Positions 16,688-26,369 are shown, numbered from the stretch's first letter. The stretch is DNA of 64,000 nt from Azospirillum brasilense (GCF_003349955.1 NZ_QLKQ01000002.1:78000-141999), one strand, 5' to 3'. Notes: generated from the sequence alone by a model not told the origin. Made by a program: numbers and translations.

Positions 16688-16972
16688 TCAGTCCTGGGAA
16701 CCGCTGTCCGCCATCTGACCGACCGCAGCATGCGCCGACGCGGGATGGGTGGCGTTCACCTGAATCATCAGACGCTCGACGATTTGCAGCGCCAAACGAT
16801 GCAGATTGGGATCCTCGCCCTTCGGATCGCGATTCTGGTGGGCGGCGGCGGCATCCTCAAGCGCAGCATGCGCTTCCTCGAGCCGTAAAACTCCGCGCTC
16901 CACCAGTGAGAGCATAAGGGATTCACAAATCGAGAGGGCAGCCAGTCCCGCCGCATCCCGCTCCGCCGCCAT
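16688..16972 (-). CDS. Hypothetical protein, 94 aa
   Basis: A small, largely helical, alanine-rich protein without a membrane segment. It contains two leucine-rich helices (LAALSICESLMLSLVERGVLRLEEAHAALEDA is visible in pieces at residues 10-40) and an acidic middle. The ATG at 16972 follows a G-rich ribosome site. It ends just after the glucan-synthase terminator and is divergent from the Crp/Fnr regulator at 17213. I recognise no family. Confidence 0.65.
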   Translation of the reverse strand: MAAERDAAGLAALSICESLMLSLVERGVLRLEEAHAALEDAAAAHQNRDPKGEDPNLHRLALQIVERLMIQVNATHPASAHAAVGQMADSGSQD

Positions 16973-17212
16973 GCCGCCCCCCGCACTGATCTGTTACCAC
17001 CGACGACCGTTCAAAACCCCATACGGCCAATGCCACCAACAGTTTTGTATATGATCCCTCACCTGTCCGGTCGAGAAAATCTAACCCCCATTAACCTATG
17101 TTATAGATGGTTTTATCGTTTGGCTTAATCGTTCGAGGCCGCCCGGAATTGGGCTGGCAGTGGCACTCGCTTCGGGGCCATAACAATTGGACGATCAAAG
17201 GCTGGAACAGAA

Positions 17213-18007
17213 ATGACCCGCGCCCAGGCCAACATACCGTCATCTCCACTGGGGCGCAAGATCACCAGTTACATGAGCCTGACAGACGAGGAAAAGAACT
17301 TCCTCAACGAATTGGAGCGCAATGTTACCCGACACGGCTCACGCTCCGATCTTCTCCAGCAAGGCGAACGCTACGGTTGCGTGCGCGTGATGCGCAAAGG
17401 TTGGGCGATCCGTCACAAGGCGCTTCCCGACGGGCGGCGGCAGGTGGTGAATTTTGTCCTGCCCGGAGACATCATCGGCTTTTACTGCAACCTGTTCGAG
17501 ACGGCGGACCATGGCGTCACCACCCTGACTCCGGCGGAAGTCGCCAATTTCCAGCCGGAACGCATCATCGAACTGTTCAAGCTCTTCCCCCGTCTGGCCG
17601 CCGCCCTCGCCTGGTCGGGCGCCAAGGAGGAGGCGATCATCGCCGAACGGCTGCTCAGCGTCGGCCGCCGCACCGCGCTGGAGCGCACCGCCCACCTGAT
17701 CGTGGAACTGCTGCGGCGGCTGAGCATCGTCGGGCTGGTCGAGGAGGGGCGCTTCACCCTGCCGGTCACCCAGGAGATCCTGGCCGACGCGCTGGGCCTC
17801 AGCATCGTCCACATCAACCGGACGCTCCGGCGGCTGCGCGACATCGGGCTGATCGATCTGGCGGGCCAGCAGATCACGGTGCATGACGTGAAGCAGCTCG
17901 CCTCCGTCGGCCAGTTCGACGAGCTGTACCTGCACCTGATCCAGGCGCCCAAGCAGTTGGAGCACGCGTTGGACGCCAAATCCGACCGCAAGCGCGCGGG
18001 AGACTGA
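17213..18007 (+). CDS. Crp/Fnr-family transcriptional regulator
   Basis: A 264-residue regulator with an N-terminal cyclic-nucleotide-type sensor domain (GYVRVMRKGWAIRHKALPDGRRQVVNFVLPGDIIGF-like region, residues about 55-90) and a C-terminal winged helix (LPVTQEILADALGLSIVHINRTLRRLRDIGLI). It lacks the N-terminal cysteine cluster that FNR proteins use to hold an iron-sulphur cluster, and the cAMP-contact residues of CRP are not conserved. It is therefore closer to FixK/DNR-type regulators or responds to an unknown signal. A 240-base A+T-rich upstream region separates it from the preceding gene. Confidence 0.93.
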   Translation: MTRAQANIPSSPLGRKITSYMSLTDEEKNFLNELERNVTRHGSRSDLLQQGERYGCVRVMRKGWAIRHKALPDGRRQVVNFVLPGDIIGFYCNLFETADHGVTTLTPAEVANFQPERIIELFKLFPRLAAALAWSGAKEEAIIAERLLSVGRRTALERTAHLIVELLRRLSIVGLVEEGRFTLPVTQEILADALGLSIVHINRTLRRLRDIGLIDLAGQQITVHDVKQLASVGQFDELYLHLIQAPKQLEHALDAKSDRKRAGD

Positions 18008-18240
18008 CCGGATCATCGCGCCCCGACGATATCCCCGTCCAATTAACCTATGACAATGCGGTGGCGCGCGGTCCGATATAGAATCTTAATTGCCTTCTTA
18101 GATAACTGAGGGGGCAGACCACCGAATGGACAGCGGCCACCCCGAAACGGCTTCGCCACTCAGACCGAACGGAGGGGATCGGGCAGCCGGCATTTGCCGT
18201 CCTGTTGTTCACTGGTCCCCCGCTGTTCATTGGATAATGC

Positions 18241-18654
18241 ATGACCGACGCCCTCCTCGCCGGCCGATCCGCTAGCTCCGGCACACTGACGGTCGCCCTC
18301 ATGGAGGACGACATGGTGTTGTGCCTGTGCATGGAAACCTTGTTCGAGGATTGGGGCATGCTGCTGGTCAGCGCCCCGACCCCCGCCGCGCTTCTGGAGG
18401 CGCTGAACGGCGCGGCGCTCCCTGACATCCTGGTCGCCGACTATCATCTTGGGCGGCATGGAAAGGCGCCGGAATCGGTCAGGACGGTCCTGGCGGAGAT
18501 CGGTCCGAACCTGCCCGTCATCATCACCACGGGCGACGAATCCGCGGCCACCAAGGCGGAGATCAGCGACGCCGGGTGGCATTTCCTCCCCAAGCCCTAC
18601 GATCCCGAATCGCTTCGCGCCCTGATCCTGACCATCCTGGGCGTGCCGGACTGA
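18241..18654 (+). CDS. Single-domain response regulator
   Basis: A 137-residue CheY-like receiver with no output domain. It has the acidic pair in MEDD, the phospho-acceptor Asp in VADYHLG, Thr in ITTGDE and Lys in KPYD, so it should be phosphorylated by a histidine kinase encoded elsewhere. The first 15 residues precede the fold. No clear ribosome site precedes ATG 18241. It is flanked by two Crp/Fnr genes, with no kinase nearby. Confidence 0.9.
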   Translation: MTDALLAGRSASSGTLTVALMEDDMVLCLCMETLFEDWGMLLVSAPTPAALLEALNGAALPDILVADYHLGRHGKAPESVRTVLAEIGPNLPVIITTGDESAATKAEISDAGWHFLPKPYDPESLRALILTILGVPD

Positions 18655-18675
18655 CGGGCCGTCTCCGGGACCGCG

Positions 18676-19383
18676 TCAGACGCCGGCCCGGACATCCTCC
18701 ACCAACGCTTCCAGCCGGCGCAGGTCGCGGACGACCAGCGCGTCGGCCCGCCGCTCCACCAACCCGTCGCGGGCGAGATCGTTCAACACGCGGGCGACCG
18801 TCTCACGGGCCGTGCTGACCCGGCTGGCGATGTCGGCATGGACGGGGATCGGAGCGATCACCGCCAATTGCCCCTCCACCCGCCCCCGCTTGGCGAGCCG
18901 CAGCAATTCGGCGTGCACACGGTTGTTGGCGCCCAGCGTCGACAGTTCCATCACCCGGTCGGTGGCGATGCGGACGACCCGGCACAGGCGCCTCATCACC
19001 GCCATGGCGAGTTCCGGGTGACCGGACACCAGTTCTTGAAAGGGCTGGGGCGCCAGGAAGGCGATCAGCGTTTCCTCGTCCAGCGCCACCGCCGCGGCCG
19101 AACGAGGGAGCCCGTCGATGGCGGCCATCTCGCCCAGGAAACCGCCGGCCTCGATGTCGTCGAAGCTGATCTCGCGGCCCGCCGGGGAATGGCTCAGCAC
19201 CCGCACACGCCCCTCGACCACCAGCACGACGTCCCGCGAGTCCCCTTGATGGTCGATGATCTGCTCACCCGCGTGAAAGCGGCGCCAACGGCATTGGCGC
19301 GCCACGGCGGCGCGCTCCTCCGCCGAAAGCGGGCTCAGCAGCGTGATGTCATCCAGCCGGGACGGTCCAGCGTCGGCAGGCAC
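18676..19383 (-). CDS. Crp/Fnr-family regulator with cyclic-nucleotide-binding domain
   Basis: A 235-residue regulator. The N-terminal cNMP-binding fold carries the phosphate-binding cassette FLGEMAAIDGLPRSAAAVA (Glu, Arg, Ser), so it could bind cAMP or another cyclic nucleotide. The C-terminal Crp-type helix-turn-helix is IASRVSTARETVARVLNDLARDGLVERR. GTG 19383 is the start, with AGGAGA six bases before it. It converges with the response regulator, about 20 bases apart. Confidence 0.92.
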   Translation of the reverse strand: MPADAGPSRLDDITLLSPLSAEERAAVARQCRWRRFHAGEQIIDHQGDSRDVVLVVEGRVRVLSHSPAGREISFDDIEAGGFLGEMAAIDGLPRSAAAVALDEETLIAFLAPQPFQELVSGHPELAMAVMRRLCRVVRIATDRVMELSTLGANNRVHAELLRLAKRGRVEGQLAVIAPIPVHADIASRVSTARETVARVLNDLARDGLVERRADALVVRDLRRLEALVEDVRAGV

Positions 19384-19543
19384 GATGTCTCCTTTGTCGG
19401 TCGGCGGCCGTGGGCCACAGGCGGCAGCATAGCCGCGCCTGCGCAAAGGTGGAACCTCCTCCCTCCAACGGGTATCGCTAACGTCCCGTTAACCCTGAAG
19501 GCGGCAGAACGGACGGGACGCGCCCACCGGAATTGAGAGAGCC

Positions 19544-19957
19544 ATGTCGTTCCAACTGCCCTCCGGCCCCGTTCCCCGCAGCCTGATTCCCAACGCCGGC
19601 CGTGTGGATTCGCAGCGCCTGCTGTCGGTCGTCGCCATCCCCTTCGCCGCGGCCATCGCCATGGCGACCGCCGTGGCGGCCATGGGCGGCGTGACCGATC
19701 CCATCGCCGAGGCCGGCGGGCCGATGTACTTCGTCCTGAACTTCGTGAAGTTCTGCTATCTGGCGGTGTCGATGGCCCATCTGTCCGGTGCCCTGGCGGA
19801 GCGCGCCAACGGCGGGCTGCCCGCCGGCCTGTGGCTGGACGAGATGGACCGCGAAGAACCGGAGCCTCGCGAGTCCTTCTGGCACGCTTTCCCCAACCAC
19901 CTGGACGGGGCGGCCATCGCCGGCTGCGTCACGATGCTGTGCTTCCTGCTGACCTGA
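19544..19957 (+). CDS. Hypothetical membrane protein, 137 aa
   Basis: Two hydrophobic segments are visible, at about residues 27-50 (LLSVVAIPFAAAIAMATAVAAM) and 60-85, with a possible third at the C-terminus (IAGCVTMLCFLLT). An acidic loop lies between them (DEMDREEPEPRESFW). The ATG follows GAGAGAGCC. Its last 29 bases overlap, tail to tail, the end of the ICMT-like gene on the other strand. I recognise no family. Confidence 0.7.
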   Translation: MSFQLPSGPVPRSLIPNAGRVDSQRLLSVVAIPFAAAIAMATAVAAMGGVTDPIAEAGGPMYFVLNFVKFCYLAVSMAHLSGALAERANGGLPAGLWLDEMDREEPEPRESFWHAFPNHLDGAAIAGCVTMLCFLLT

Positions 19958-20468
19958 GCGCGCGCCGTCCGGACAGCGCGCCATCCTCCACACGGATGCG
20001 GTGCAGGGTCAGCGGCACGTTCAGCAGCGTGGCCAGCGCCGCGATCCACCACACTCCGAAGACCAGGGGCAGCACGGCCAGTTCGCCCGCCACGACCAGA
20101 TAGTTGGGGTGGCGGACCCAGCGGAACGGCCCGCGCCGCACCAGCGGCGCGCCGGGCAAGGTGACGATGCGGGTGGTCCAGAACCGCCCCAGCGTGGCGA
20201 TCACCCAGACCCGTCCGGCCTGCAGCAGCACGAACAGAGCGAGCAGCCAGCCGTTGATCGGTGCGTCCGCCGGCACGACGGCGAACAGCAGAGCCAGCCA
20301 TCCGGCGTGCAGCCCGACGAACAGCGGGTAATGGGCGGCCCCGACCTCCTGCGCTCCCTCGGCCAGCAGGCGGCGCGTGTTGCGTTGGGCGATGACGAGT
20401 TCGCCCAGACGCTGGGCGGCGACCAGCAGCAGAATGACGTGGGGCCAGCCCAGCGGCAGCGTCTCCAT
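19929..20468 (-). CDS. Isoprenylcysteine carboxyl methyltransferase-like protein (BpsB type)
   Basis: A 179-residue membrane methyltransferase with four to five hydrophobic segments and the family's PLVRRGPFRWVRHPNYLVV motif that binds the methyl donor. It lies 11 bases downstream of a type III polyketide synthase on the same strand. In other bacteria this pairing (Bacillus BpsA/BpsB) makes alkylpyrones and O-methylates them, so the methyltransferase probably acts on the polyketide product rather than on prenylated protein. That role is inferred from context. Confidence 0.85.
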   Translation of the reverse strand: METLPLGWPHVILLLVAAQRLGELVIAQRNTRRLLAEGAQEVGAAHYPLFVGLHAGWLALLFAVVPADAPINGWLLALFVLLQAGRVWVIATLGRFWTTRIVTLPGAPLVRRGPFRWVRHPNYLVVAGELAVLPLVFGVWWIAALATLLNVPLTLHRIRVEDGALSGRRALRSAGSTAS

Positions 20469-20479
20469 TCCGCGCGCTC

Positions 20480-21529
20480 CTAAAGGTCGATGTGGGCCAG
20501 CGCGGCGGTGAAGCCGGGGCCGAGCGCGGTCATCAGGTGGGAGCCACGGGCGCCGGAGGCGATGCGCCGCTCCAGCACGAACAGCACGCTGGCCGCCGAC
20601 ATGTTGCCGCAGCGGCGCAGCACCGCCCAGGCGTCGTCCAGACCGGCGGACACCGGGGCGCAGACCTCCTCCAACGCGTGCAGCACCTTGGCGCCGCCGG
20701 GGTGGACGATCAGCCCGGCGAGGTCGCTGCGGGCCAGCCGCCGCCGCTCCAGGAAGCCGTCGAGCACCGGCTCCAAACGGCTTCGGATCAGCGCCGGGAT
20801 GCTCTGGCTGAAGATCACGCCAAGCCCGTCATCCTCGACCCGCCAGCCCATCACGTCCTGCGTGCCCGGCCAGGTGTGCTCCGCCCCATCCACGAGGCGC
20901 GGCCCCTCGCCCTCCCCATCGGCGCGCAGCACCGCCGCCGCCGCTCCGTCGGCGAACAGGGCGCTGGCCACGACGTTGGTCGGCGTCGCCTCGGCCGAGC
21001 GGAAGGCCAGCGTGCAGAGTTCCACCACCAGGAACAGCACCGTCCGCCCCGCCATCGCCTGGGCGATCTGCCCGGCGCGGGTCAGCCCCAGCACACCACC
21101 GGCGCAGCCCAGCCCGAACAGCGGCAGCCGCACCGTGTCGGGCCGGAAGCCCATGCGCTCCAGCAGGAGCGCTTCCAGGCTGGGCGTGGCGATGCCGGTG
21201 GTCGAGGCGCAGACGATGGCGTCCACGTCCTGCGGCTTCAGGCCGGCATGGGCCAGCGCCTGTCCCGCCGCCTCTTCCAGCAAGGCCAGGGCGCCCTCGC
21301 GGAAGGCGGCGGTGCGCTCGGGCCAGCCGTGCGGCTCCTGGTACCAGTCGATCGGCATGACCGCGTGGCGCGTCTCGATGCCGGTGTTGGCGAAGACCGG
21401 CACCAGCCGTTCGAAGTCGCGCATCCGCGGTGCGAAGACGGCCCGCGCGACTCCGAGCGCCTCCTCCTGGCTGAGGCGATGGGGCGGCAGGGCTGTGGCG
21501 AGCGACAGGATGCGGGGGGGATGGGTCAT
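20480..21529 (-). CDS. Type III polyketide synthase (chalcone/stilbene synthase family)
   Basis: Extends an acyl-CoA starter with malonyl-CoA and cyclises it to alkylresorcinols or alkylpyrones. The 349-residue length is normal for the family. The catalytic triad is visible: Cys142 in FGLGCAGG, His276 in IVHPGG, Asn309 in CGNMSAASV. The C-terminal ALGPGFTAALAHIDL is the family's closing GPG loop. It starts a two-gene operon with the ICMT-like methyltransferase. Related genera make phenolic lipids of cyst membranes this way, a reasonable but unproven role here. Confidence 0.95.
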   Translation of the reverse strand: MTHPPRILSLATALPPHRLSQEEALGVARAVFAPRMRDFERLVPVFANTGIETRHAVMPIDWYQEPHGWPERTAAFREGALALLEEAAGQALAHAGLKPQDVDAIVCASTTGIATPSLEALLLERMGFRPDTVRLPLFGLGCAGGVLGLTRAGQIAQAMAGRTVLFLVVELCTLAFRSAEATPTNVVASALFADGAAAAVLRADGEGEGPRLVDGAEHTWPGTQDVMGWRVEDDGLGVIFSQSIPALIRSRLEPVLDGFLERRRLARSDLAGLIVHPGGAKVLHALEEVCAPVSAGLDDAWAVLRRCGNMSAASVLFVLERRIASGARGSHLMTALGPGFTAALAHIDL

Positions 21530-21695
21530 TCTCAGCGATGTGATGCGCGCGGGGGTGGCGGACCAGCCCCCCGGAGGGAGTTGCTTCGCTTTCTCCCCGG
21601 CGACTCTTTCCCGTCCGCCGAGACGTCGATGTGGATTGAGCAGGAGCCATGTCCTGTATCACTATAGCGGGCATCGGATTTTCGGGGGTGGGGCG

Positions 21696-22421
21696 GTGGA
21701 TCGGAACGAGCAGGACAGCCAGAGCGCGGCGGACGAGAGCACGTCCCACCGGCCCGCCGGCATCGGGCTGACGGGGCGGCTGCGCGCCTATTTCCTGGCG
21801 GGCGTTCTGGTGACGGCGCCGATCGCGGTCACGGTCTATCTCGGCTGGTGGCTGCTGGCCTTCATCGACGGGCATGTGCGCCCGCTGATCCCCTCCGCCT
21901 ACAATCCCGAGAATTACCTGCCCTTCTCGATCCCCGGCATCGGGGTGCTGACGCTGATCATCGTGCTGACCCTGATCGGCGCCTTCGCCGCCGGCTATGT
22001 CGGGCGGCTGGTGGTGCGCATCGGCGAGGGGGTGGTGGAGCGCATGCCGGTCGTCCGCTCCGTCTACGGGGCGGTGAAACAGATCGTCGAGACGGTGCTC
22101 GCCAAGAAGTCCAAGGCCTTCCGCGAGGTGGTGCTGGTGGAGTTCCCGCGCCACGGCATGTGGTCGCTGGGCTTCATCACAGGCGGCGCCCATCCGGAGA
22201 TCCAGAAGATCTCCGAGGAGGAGATGGTGCACGTCTTCATCCCCTGCGCCCCGCCGACCGCCGGCTATCTGGCGATCCTGCCGCGGCGCGAGGTCACCGT
22301 CCTGGACATGACGGTGGAGGACGGGCTGAAGCTGGTGATGTCCGGCGGCATCGTCACCCCGCCCGACCGCAAGCCCCGCGAGGTGAAGGCCGCGCTGCTG
22401 GACGAGCGCAAGCGGGCGTGA
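21696..22421 (+). CDS. DUF502 family membrane protein
   Basis: A 241-residue inner-membrane protein with two N-terminal transmembrane segments (AYFLAGVLVTAPIAVTVYLGWWLLAFI and IGVLTLIIVLTLIGAFAAGYV). The DUF502 cytoplasmic region follows: the RMPVVRSVYGAVKQ segment and PCAPPTAGYLAILPRREV. GTG 21696 is the start, after GGGGTGGGG. The function of DUF502 is unknown; plant homologues are chloroplast envelope proteins. It diverges from the polyketide synthase and converges on recG. Confidence 0.88.
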   Translation: MDRNEQDSQSAADESTSHRPAGIGLTGRLRAYFLAGVLVTAPIAVTVYLGWWLLAFIDGHVRPLIPSAYNPENYLPFSIPGIGVLTLIIVLTLIGAFAAGYVGRLVVRIGEGVVERMPVVRSVYGAVKQIVETVLAKKSKAFREVVLVEFPRHGMWSLGFITGGAHPEIQKISEEEMVHVFIPCAPPTAGYLAILPRREVTVLDMTVEDGLKLVMSGGIVTPPDRKPREVKAALLDERKRA

Positions 22422-22450
22422 GAGCCGAGAGCCTTCGGCGCTTCTCTCAC
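22419..22450. terminator. Hairpin spanning both convergent stop codons
   Basis: GTGAGAG (22419-22425) pairs with CTCTCAC (22444-22450), with an inner GCCGA/TCGGC stem. It contains the stop codons of the DUF502 gene and recG and probably serves both. No T-run follows, so it may be a weak or factor-assisted terminator. Confidence 0.5.
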
Positions 22451-24528
22451 CCCGACCGCAACGTCTTCGCCGCCGCGTCCCGCTCGAACAGGTAGAGCAA
22501 GGTTCGCAGCGCTTGACCGCGCTCGCCGGCCAGATCCGGATCACGGTCCACGATCAGCTTCGCGTCGTCGCGTGCCGCCGCCAGCAGGTCGCCGTGCATT
22601 GCCAGATCGGCCATGCGGAACTCCGGCAATCCCGACTGGCGTGTGCCCAGAACCTCACCGGCGCCGCGCAGCCGCAAATCCTCCTCGGCGATGACGAAGC
22701 CGTCCTCGGTGTCGCGCATCGTCTTCAGGCGGGCGCGCGCCGTCTCCGTCAGCTGCGGGTCGAACATCAGCAGGCAGGAGGACGGCTTCTCGCCGCGCCC
22801 CACCCGGCCGCGGAGCTGGTGAAGCTGGGCGAGGCCGAAGCGCTCGGCGTGCTCGATCACCATGACGGTGGCCTCGGGCACGTTCACGCCAACCTCGATG
22901 ACCGTGGTGGCGACCAGCACGTCCAGATTGCCGGCCTGAAAGGCGGCCATCACCGCGTCCTTGTCCGGACCGCGCATCTTGCCGTGGACCAGCCCGACGC
23001 GGTCGCCGAAGGTGGCGCGCAGGAAGGCGTGGCGCTCCGTCGCGGCGGCGAGGTCGGTCTGTTCCGATTCGTCGACCAGCGGGCAGACCCAATAGACCCG
23101 CGCGCCTTCCTGCACCTTGCGGTGGATGCCGTGCACCACCTCCTCCAGCCGGTCGAGCGCGATGGTCACGGTCTGGATCGGCTTGCGCCCCGCCGGCTTC
23201 TCGGTCAGGCGCGACACGTCCATGTCGCCGTAGGCGGTCAGGGTCAGCGTGCGCGGAATCGGCGTCGCCGTCATCACCAGCACGTCCACCGCCCGCCCCT
23301 TGGCGGAGAGCTGGAGCCGCTGGTGGACGCCGAAGCGGTGCTGTTCGTCGATCACCGCCAGGGCGAGGTCCTTGAAGGCGACGTCCTCCTGGAACAGCGC
23401 GTGGGTGCCGACCAGCAGCGGCAGCTCGCCCGAGGCCAGCCGGTCCAGCACCGCCTGCCGCGCCTTGCCCTTGTCCCGCCCGGTCAGAAGGGCAAGGTCC
23501 ACCCCCGCCGCCTTGCACAGCGGAGCGAGGCTCTCGGCGTGCTGGCGGGCCAGAATCTCGGTCGGCGCCATCAGGGCGGCCTGATGGCCGGCCTCCACCG
23601 CGTTCAGCATCGCCATCAGCGCGACCACCGTCTTGCCGCTGCCGACGTCGCCCTGGAGCAGGCGCAGCATCCGCCGCTCCGCCGCCATGTCCTCGTAGAT
23701 CTCCTCCAGCGAACCGGCCTGGGACTTGGTCAGCGAGAAGGGCAGCGCCGCGGCCACCTTGGCGCGCAGCCGCCCGTCGCCCTGGATGACCCGGCCGGAC
23801 AGGCGGCGCTGCTGCATGCGGACCAGAGTCAGGGCGAGCTGGTTCGACAGCAGCTCGTCATAGGCCAGCCTGCGGCGGATCGGGTTGGTCGGGGCGAGGT
23901 CGGCCTCGTCCTCCGGCGTGTGGGCGCGGCGGATCGACTCGTGCCACGTCGGCCAGCCGTTGCGGGAGCGCCACGCCGCGTCCTGCCATTCCGGCAGCTC
24001 CGGCACGTCGGTCAGCATGGCCCGTACGGCCTTGCGCAGCGTCTTGGCCGGGAGCCCGGCGGTCATCGGATAGACCGGCTCCACCGCCTCGATCTCGTCC
24101 TTCGACTCCACCGGAACCACGGCGTCCGGGTGGGTGATCTGCGGCGTGTCGTGGAACCACTCCACCTTGCCGGACACCACCATCGTCGCGCCGACCGGCA
24201 TCTGCCGTTCCAGCCAATCGCCCTTCACATGGAAGTAGATCAGCTCCAGCACGCCCGTCTCGTCGGTGCAGCGCACCTTGTAGGGGTGGCGGGAGTTGAG
24301 CGGGGCGGCGTGCGAATCGATGCGCACCGTCATGGTGGCGATCCGTCCGTTCGGCGCCTCGGCGATCTTCGGGGCGTAGCGGCGGTCGATGACGCCGCAG
24401 GGCAGGTGCCACAGCAGGTCCACGACCTGCGGACCGGCCAGTTTTTCGACGAGCTTGCCCAGCCGGGGACCGAGGCCGGGGAGCGCCGTCACCGGACGGA
24501 ACAGGGGGAAGAGAACGACGGGACGCAC
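22447..24528 (-). CDS. recG: ATP-dependent DNA helicase RecG
   Basis: Branch-migrating helicase that reverses stalled replication forks and processes Holliday junctions. The 693-residue protein has the N-terminal wedge/OB-type domain (VTALPGLGPRLGKLVEKL), Walker A GDVGSGKT, the DEQH box in AVIDEQHRFG, TATPIPRTLTLTAYGD, and the C-terminal motifs QLHQLRGRVGRGE and DLRLRGAGEVLGTRQSG. The start GTG 24528 (MRPVVLFPLF) matches the family's beginning; the frame is open further upstream but that sequence does not look coding. Confidence 0.96.
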   Translation of the reverse strand: MRPVVLFPLFRPVTALPGLGPRLGKLVEKLAGPQVVDLLWHLPCGVIDRRYAPKIAEAPNGRIATMTVRIDSHAAPLNSRHPYKVRCTDETGVLELIYFHVKGDWLERQMPVGATMVVSGKVEWFHDTPQITHPDAVVPVESKDEIEAVEPVYPMTAGLPAKTLRKAVRAMLTDVPELPEWQDAAWRSRNGWPTWHESIRRAHTPEDEADLAPTNPIRRRLAYDELLSNQLALTLVRMQQRRLSGRVIQGDGRLRAKVAAALPFSLTKSQAGSLEEIYEDMAAERRMLRLLQGDVGSGKTVVALMAMLNAVEAGHQAALMAPTEILARQHAESLAPLCKAAGVDLALLTGRDKGKARQAVLDRLASGELPLLVGTHALFQEDVAFKDLALAVIDEQHRFGVHQRLQLSAKGRAVDVLVMTATPIPRTLTLTAYGDMDVSRLTEKPAGRKPIQTVTIALDRLEEVVHGIHRKVQEGARVYWVCPLVDESEQTDLAAATERHAFLRATFGDRVGLVHGKMRGPDKDAVMAAFQAGNLDVLVATTVIEVGVNVPEATVMVIEHAERFGLAQLHQLRGRVGRGEKPSSCLLMFDPQLTETARARLKTMRDTEDGFVIAEEDLRLRGAGEVLGTRQSGLPEFRMADLAMHGDLLAAARDDAKLIVDRDPDLAGERGQALRTLLYLFERDAAAKTLRSG

Positions 24529-24908
24529 GGGGATGAGGTCTCGGCAACGGGGACATGGGGCTTGTGACACCCATTCAAGCCCGCCGAGGGGGCTCCGCGT
24601 CAAGCGCGGCGGTTTCTGAAGACGCCCGTGGGGAGAAAAGAAGACGGCGGTGTGCAAGGGTTTGGGGGGAAGCCTGGGCGGGGGACGCCGATCCAAGGCA
24701 AAAACCCAATGCACACCGCCGCAAGAAACGATCCGAGGGTATGCGGGAACATTCCGGATCGTATGTGGCCGGCGGCGGGAACCGCCGGTGGATGACTCGC
24801 CAGTAATCAAACGTCGTCAATGACTGTATTTGTAGCGCCGCCCGCCTGACCCCAGCGTTGCGGGATCATGAAATCGGTTTCATGAAGCATCGCCCACGGC
24901 GATGTCCC
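24529..24908. other. 380-base gap between recG and cobQ
   Basis: I see no convincing gene. It holds the recG promoter region and the 3' flank of the cobalamin operon, including a perfect inverted repeat at 24866-24885. Base composition is mixed, with an A-rich patch near 24695-24735. Confidence 0.5.
24866..24885. repeat. Inverted repeat downstream of cobQ
   Basis: TCATGAAA and TTTCATGA form a perfect eight-base-pair stem around TCGG, 24 bases after the cobQ stop. It could be a terminator stem for the minus-strand operon without a T-run, or a regulator site. Confidence 0.45.
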
Positions 24909-26366
24909 TCATCGCGCCGCGGCCAGCAGGGCGTCGATGCCCACATGCTCCTCCAGCCGGACGGCGATGGCGTCGAGCGCCTGTTCGACCGTCGCGTCGT
25001 AGGAGCGTCCGGAGGCCTCGCCGCCCAGCCCGGCAAGGAAGGAGGCGCGGAAGCCGTCCGCCCCGAACAGGCCATGCAGGTAGCAACCCATCACCCGCCC
25101 ATCGGCGGACACCGCGCCATCGGTCCGCCCGCCGGCCAGGGTCAGCATGGGACGGGTGCGGTCCGGCCCCTCCGTGCGGCCCATGTGCATTTCATAGCCG
25201 GCGACCGCGGCCCCTGTCTCGGCGTCGACTCCGGTCGCCTCTTCCAGCACCTTCGGCCCCTTCAGGACGGTGTCGACGTCCAGCAGCCCCAGCCCCTCGG
25301 CCTCGCCCGGCGGTCCCTCGATGCCGTCGGGATCGGCGATTCGCCGCCCAAGCATCTGGTAACCGCCGCAGATGCCCAGCACCCGCCCGCCGCGCCGGCG
25401 ATGGGCGGCGAGATCGACGTCCCAGCCCTGGGCGCGCAGCACCGCCAGATCGGTAATGGTCGCCTTGCTTCCCGGCAGGATGACCAGATCGGCGTCGCCC
25501 GGCAGCGGCTGGCCGCGCGGCACCATCGACAGGGCCACGTCCGGCTCCTGGGCCAGCGGGTCGACATCGTCGAAGTTGGCGATGCGCGACAGCATCGGCA
25601 CGGCGACGCGCAGCCGCCCCCCGGAGCGGGTCTTCCAGGTGTCCAGCGCCACCGCGTCCTCCGCCGGCAGAAGGGCGGCGTCGGCCAGCCAGGGCACGAC
25701 GCCGAAGCTCGGCCAGCCCGTGCGCTCTGTGATGACCGACAGGCCACCGTCGAACAGCCGCACGTCGCCGCGGAACTTGTTGATGAGGAAGCCGGCGACC
25801 AGCGCCCGCTCCTCCTGCGGGATCAGGGCGTGGGTGCCGACGAGGCTGGCGATCACCCCGCCGCGGTCGATGTCGCCGACCAGCACCACCGGCACGCCCG
25901 CCGCCGTGGCGAAGCCCATGTTGGCGATGTCGCCGGCCCGCAGATTGACCTCGGCCGGGCTGCCCGCCCCCTCGACCACCACCACGTCGGCCTCGGCCTT
26001 CAGCCGCTCGAAGCTGTCGAGCACGGTGGGGAGAAACCGTCCCTTGCGCGACTGGTAGTCGCCGGCCCGCGCGGTACCCTCGACGACGCCGCGCACCACC
26101 ACCTGGGACCCGACGTCCGACTGCGGCTTCAGCAGCACCGGGTTCATGTGGACGGACGGCGCCACACCGCAGGCCCGCGCCTGAAGCGCCTGGGCGCGCC
26201 CGATCTCGCCGCCGTCGGCGGTGACCGCGGCGTTGTTGGACATGTTCTGCGGCTTGAAGGGCCGCACGGTCAGGCCGCGGCGGACCAGCGCCCGGCACAG
26301 CCCGGCCACCAGCAGCGACTTGCCGACGTCGGAGCCGGTGCCTTGGAGCATGATCGCGCGCGGCAT
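24909..26366 (-). CDS. cobQ: Cobyric acid synthase
   Basis: Amidates four carboxyl groups of adenosylcobyrinic acid a,c-diamide using glutamine and ATP, in the late stage of vitamin B12 synthesis. The 485-residue protein has the N-terminal dethiobiotin-synthetase-like nucleotide site (GTGSDVGKS), followed by the amidotransferase class I domain with nucleophile Cys in [10 protein letters not shown] and the C-terminal [10 protein letters not shown] block. It is the third gene of a cobU-cobO-cobQ operon, three bases after cobO, and the spacing implies co-transcription. Confidence 0.96.
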   Translation of the reverse strand: MPRAIMLQGTGSDVGKSLLVAGLCRALVRRGLTVRPFKPQNMSNNAAVTADGGEIGRAQALQARACGVAPSVHMNPVLLKPQSDVGSQVVVRGVVEGTARAGDYQSRKGRFLPTVLDSFERLKAEADVVVVEGAGSPAEVNLRAGDIANMGFATAAGVPVVLVGDIDRGGVIASLVGTHALIPQEERALVAGFLINKFRGDVRLFDGGLSVITERTGWPSFGVVPWLADAALLPAEDAVALDTWKTRSGGRLRVAVPMLSRIANFDDVDPLAQEPDVALSMVPRGQPLPGDADLVILPGSKATITDLAVLRAQGWDVDLAAHRRRGGRVLGICGGYQMLGRRIADPDGIEGPPGEAEGLGLLDVDTVLKGPKVLEEATGVDAETGAAVAGYEMHMGRTEGPDRTRPMLTLAGGRTDGAVSADGRVMGCYLHGLFGADGFRASFLAGLGGEASGRSYDATVEQALDAIAVRLEEHVGIDALLAAAR

Positions 26367-26369
26367 GGC

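Noticed and set aside
13786..16731. A minus-strand open frame of about 980 codons opposite the glucan synthase
   Set aside because: Its product is rich in Arg, His and Gln with no domain, while the opposite strand encodes clear GH17 and GT2 motifs.
17155..17175. Sigma-54 promoter (TGGCAC near 17161)
   Set aside because: The -12 GC element is missing at the required spacing. A similar TGGCAC near 57410 also fails spacing.
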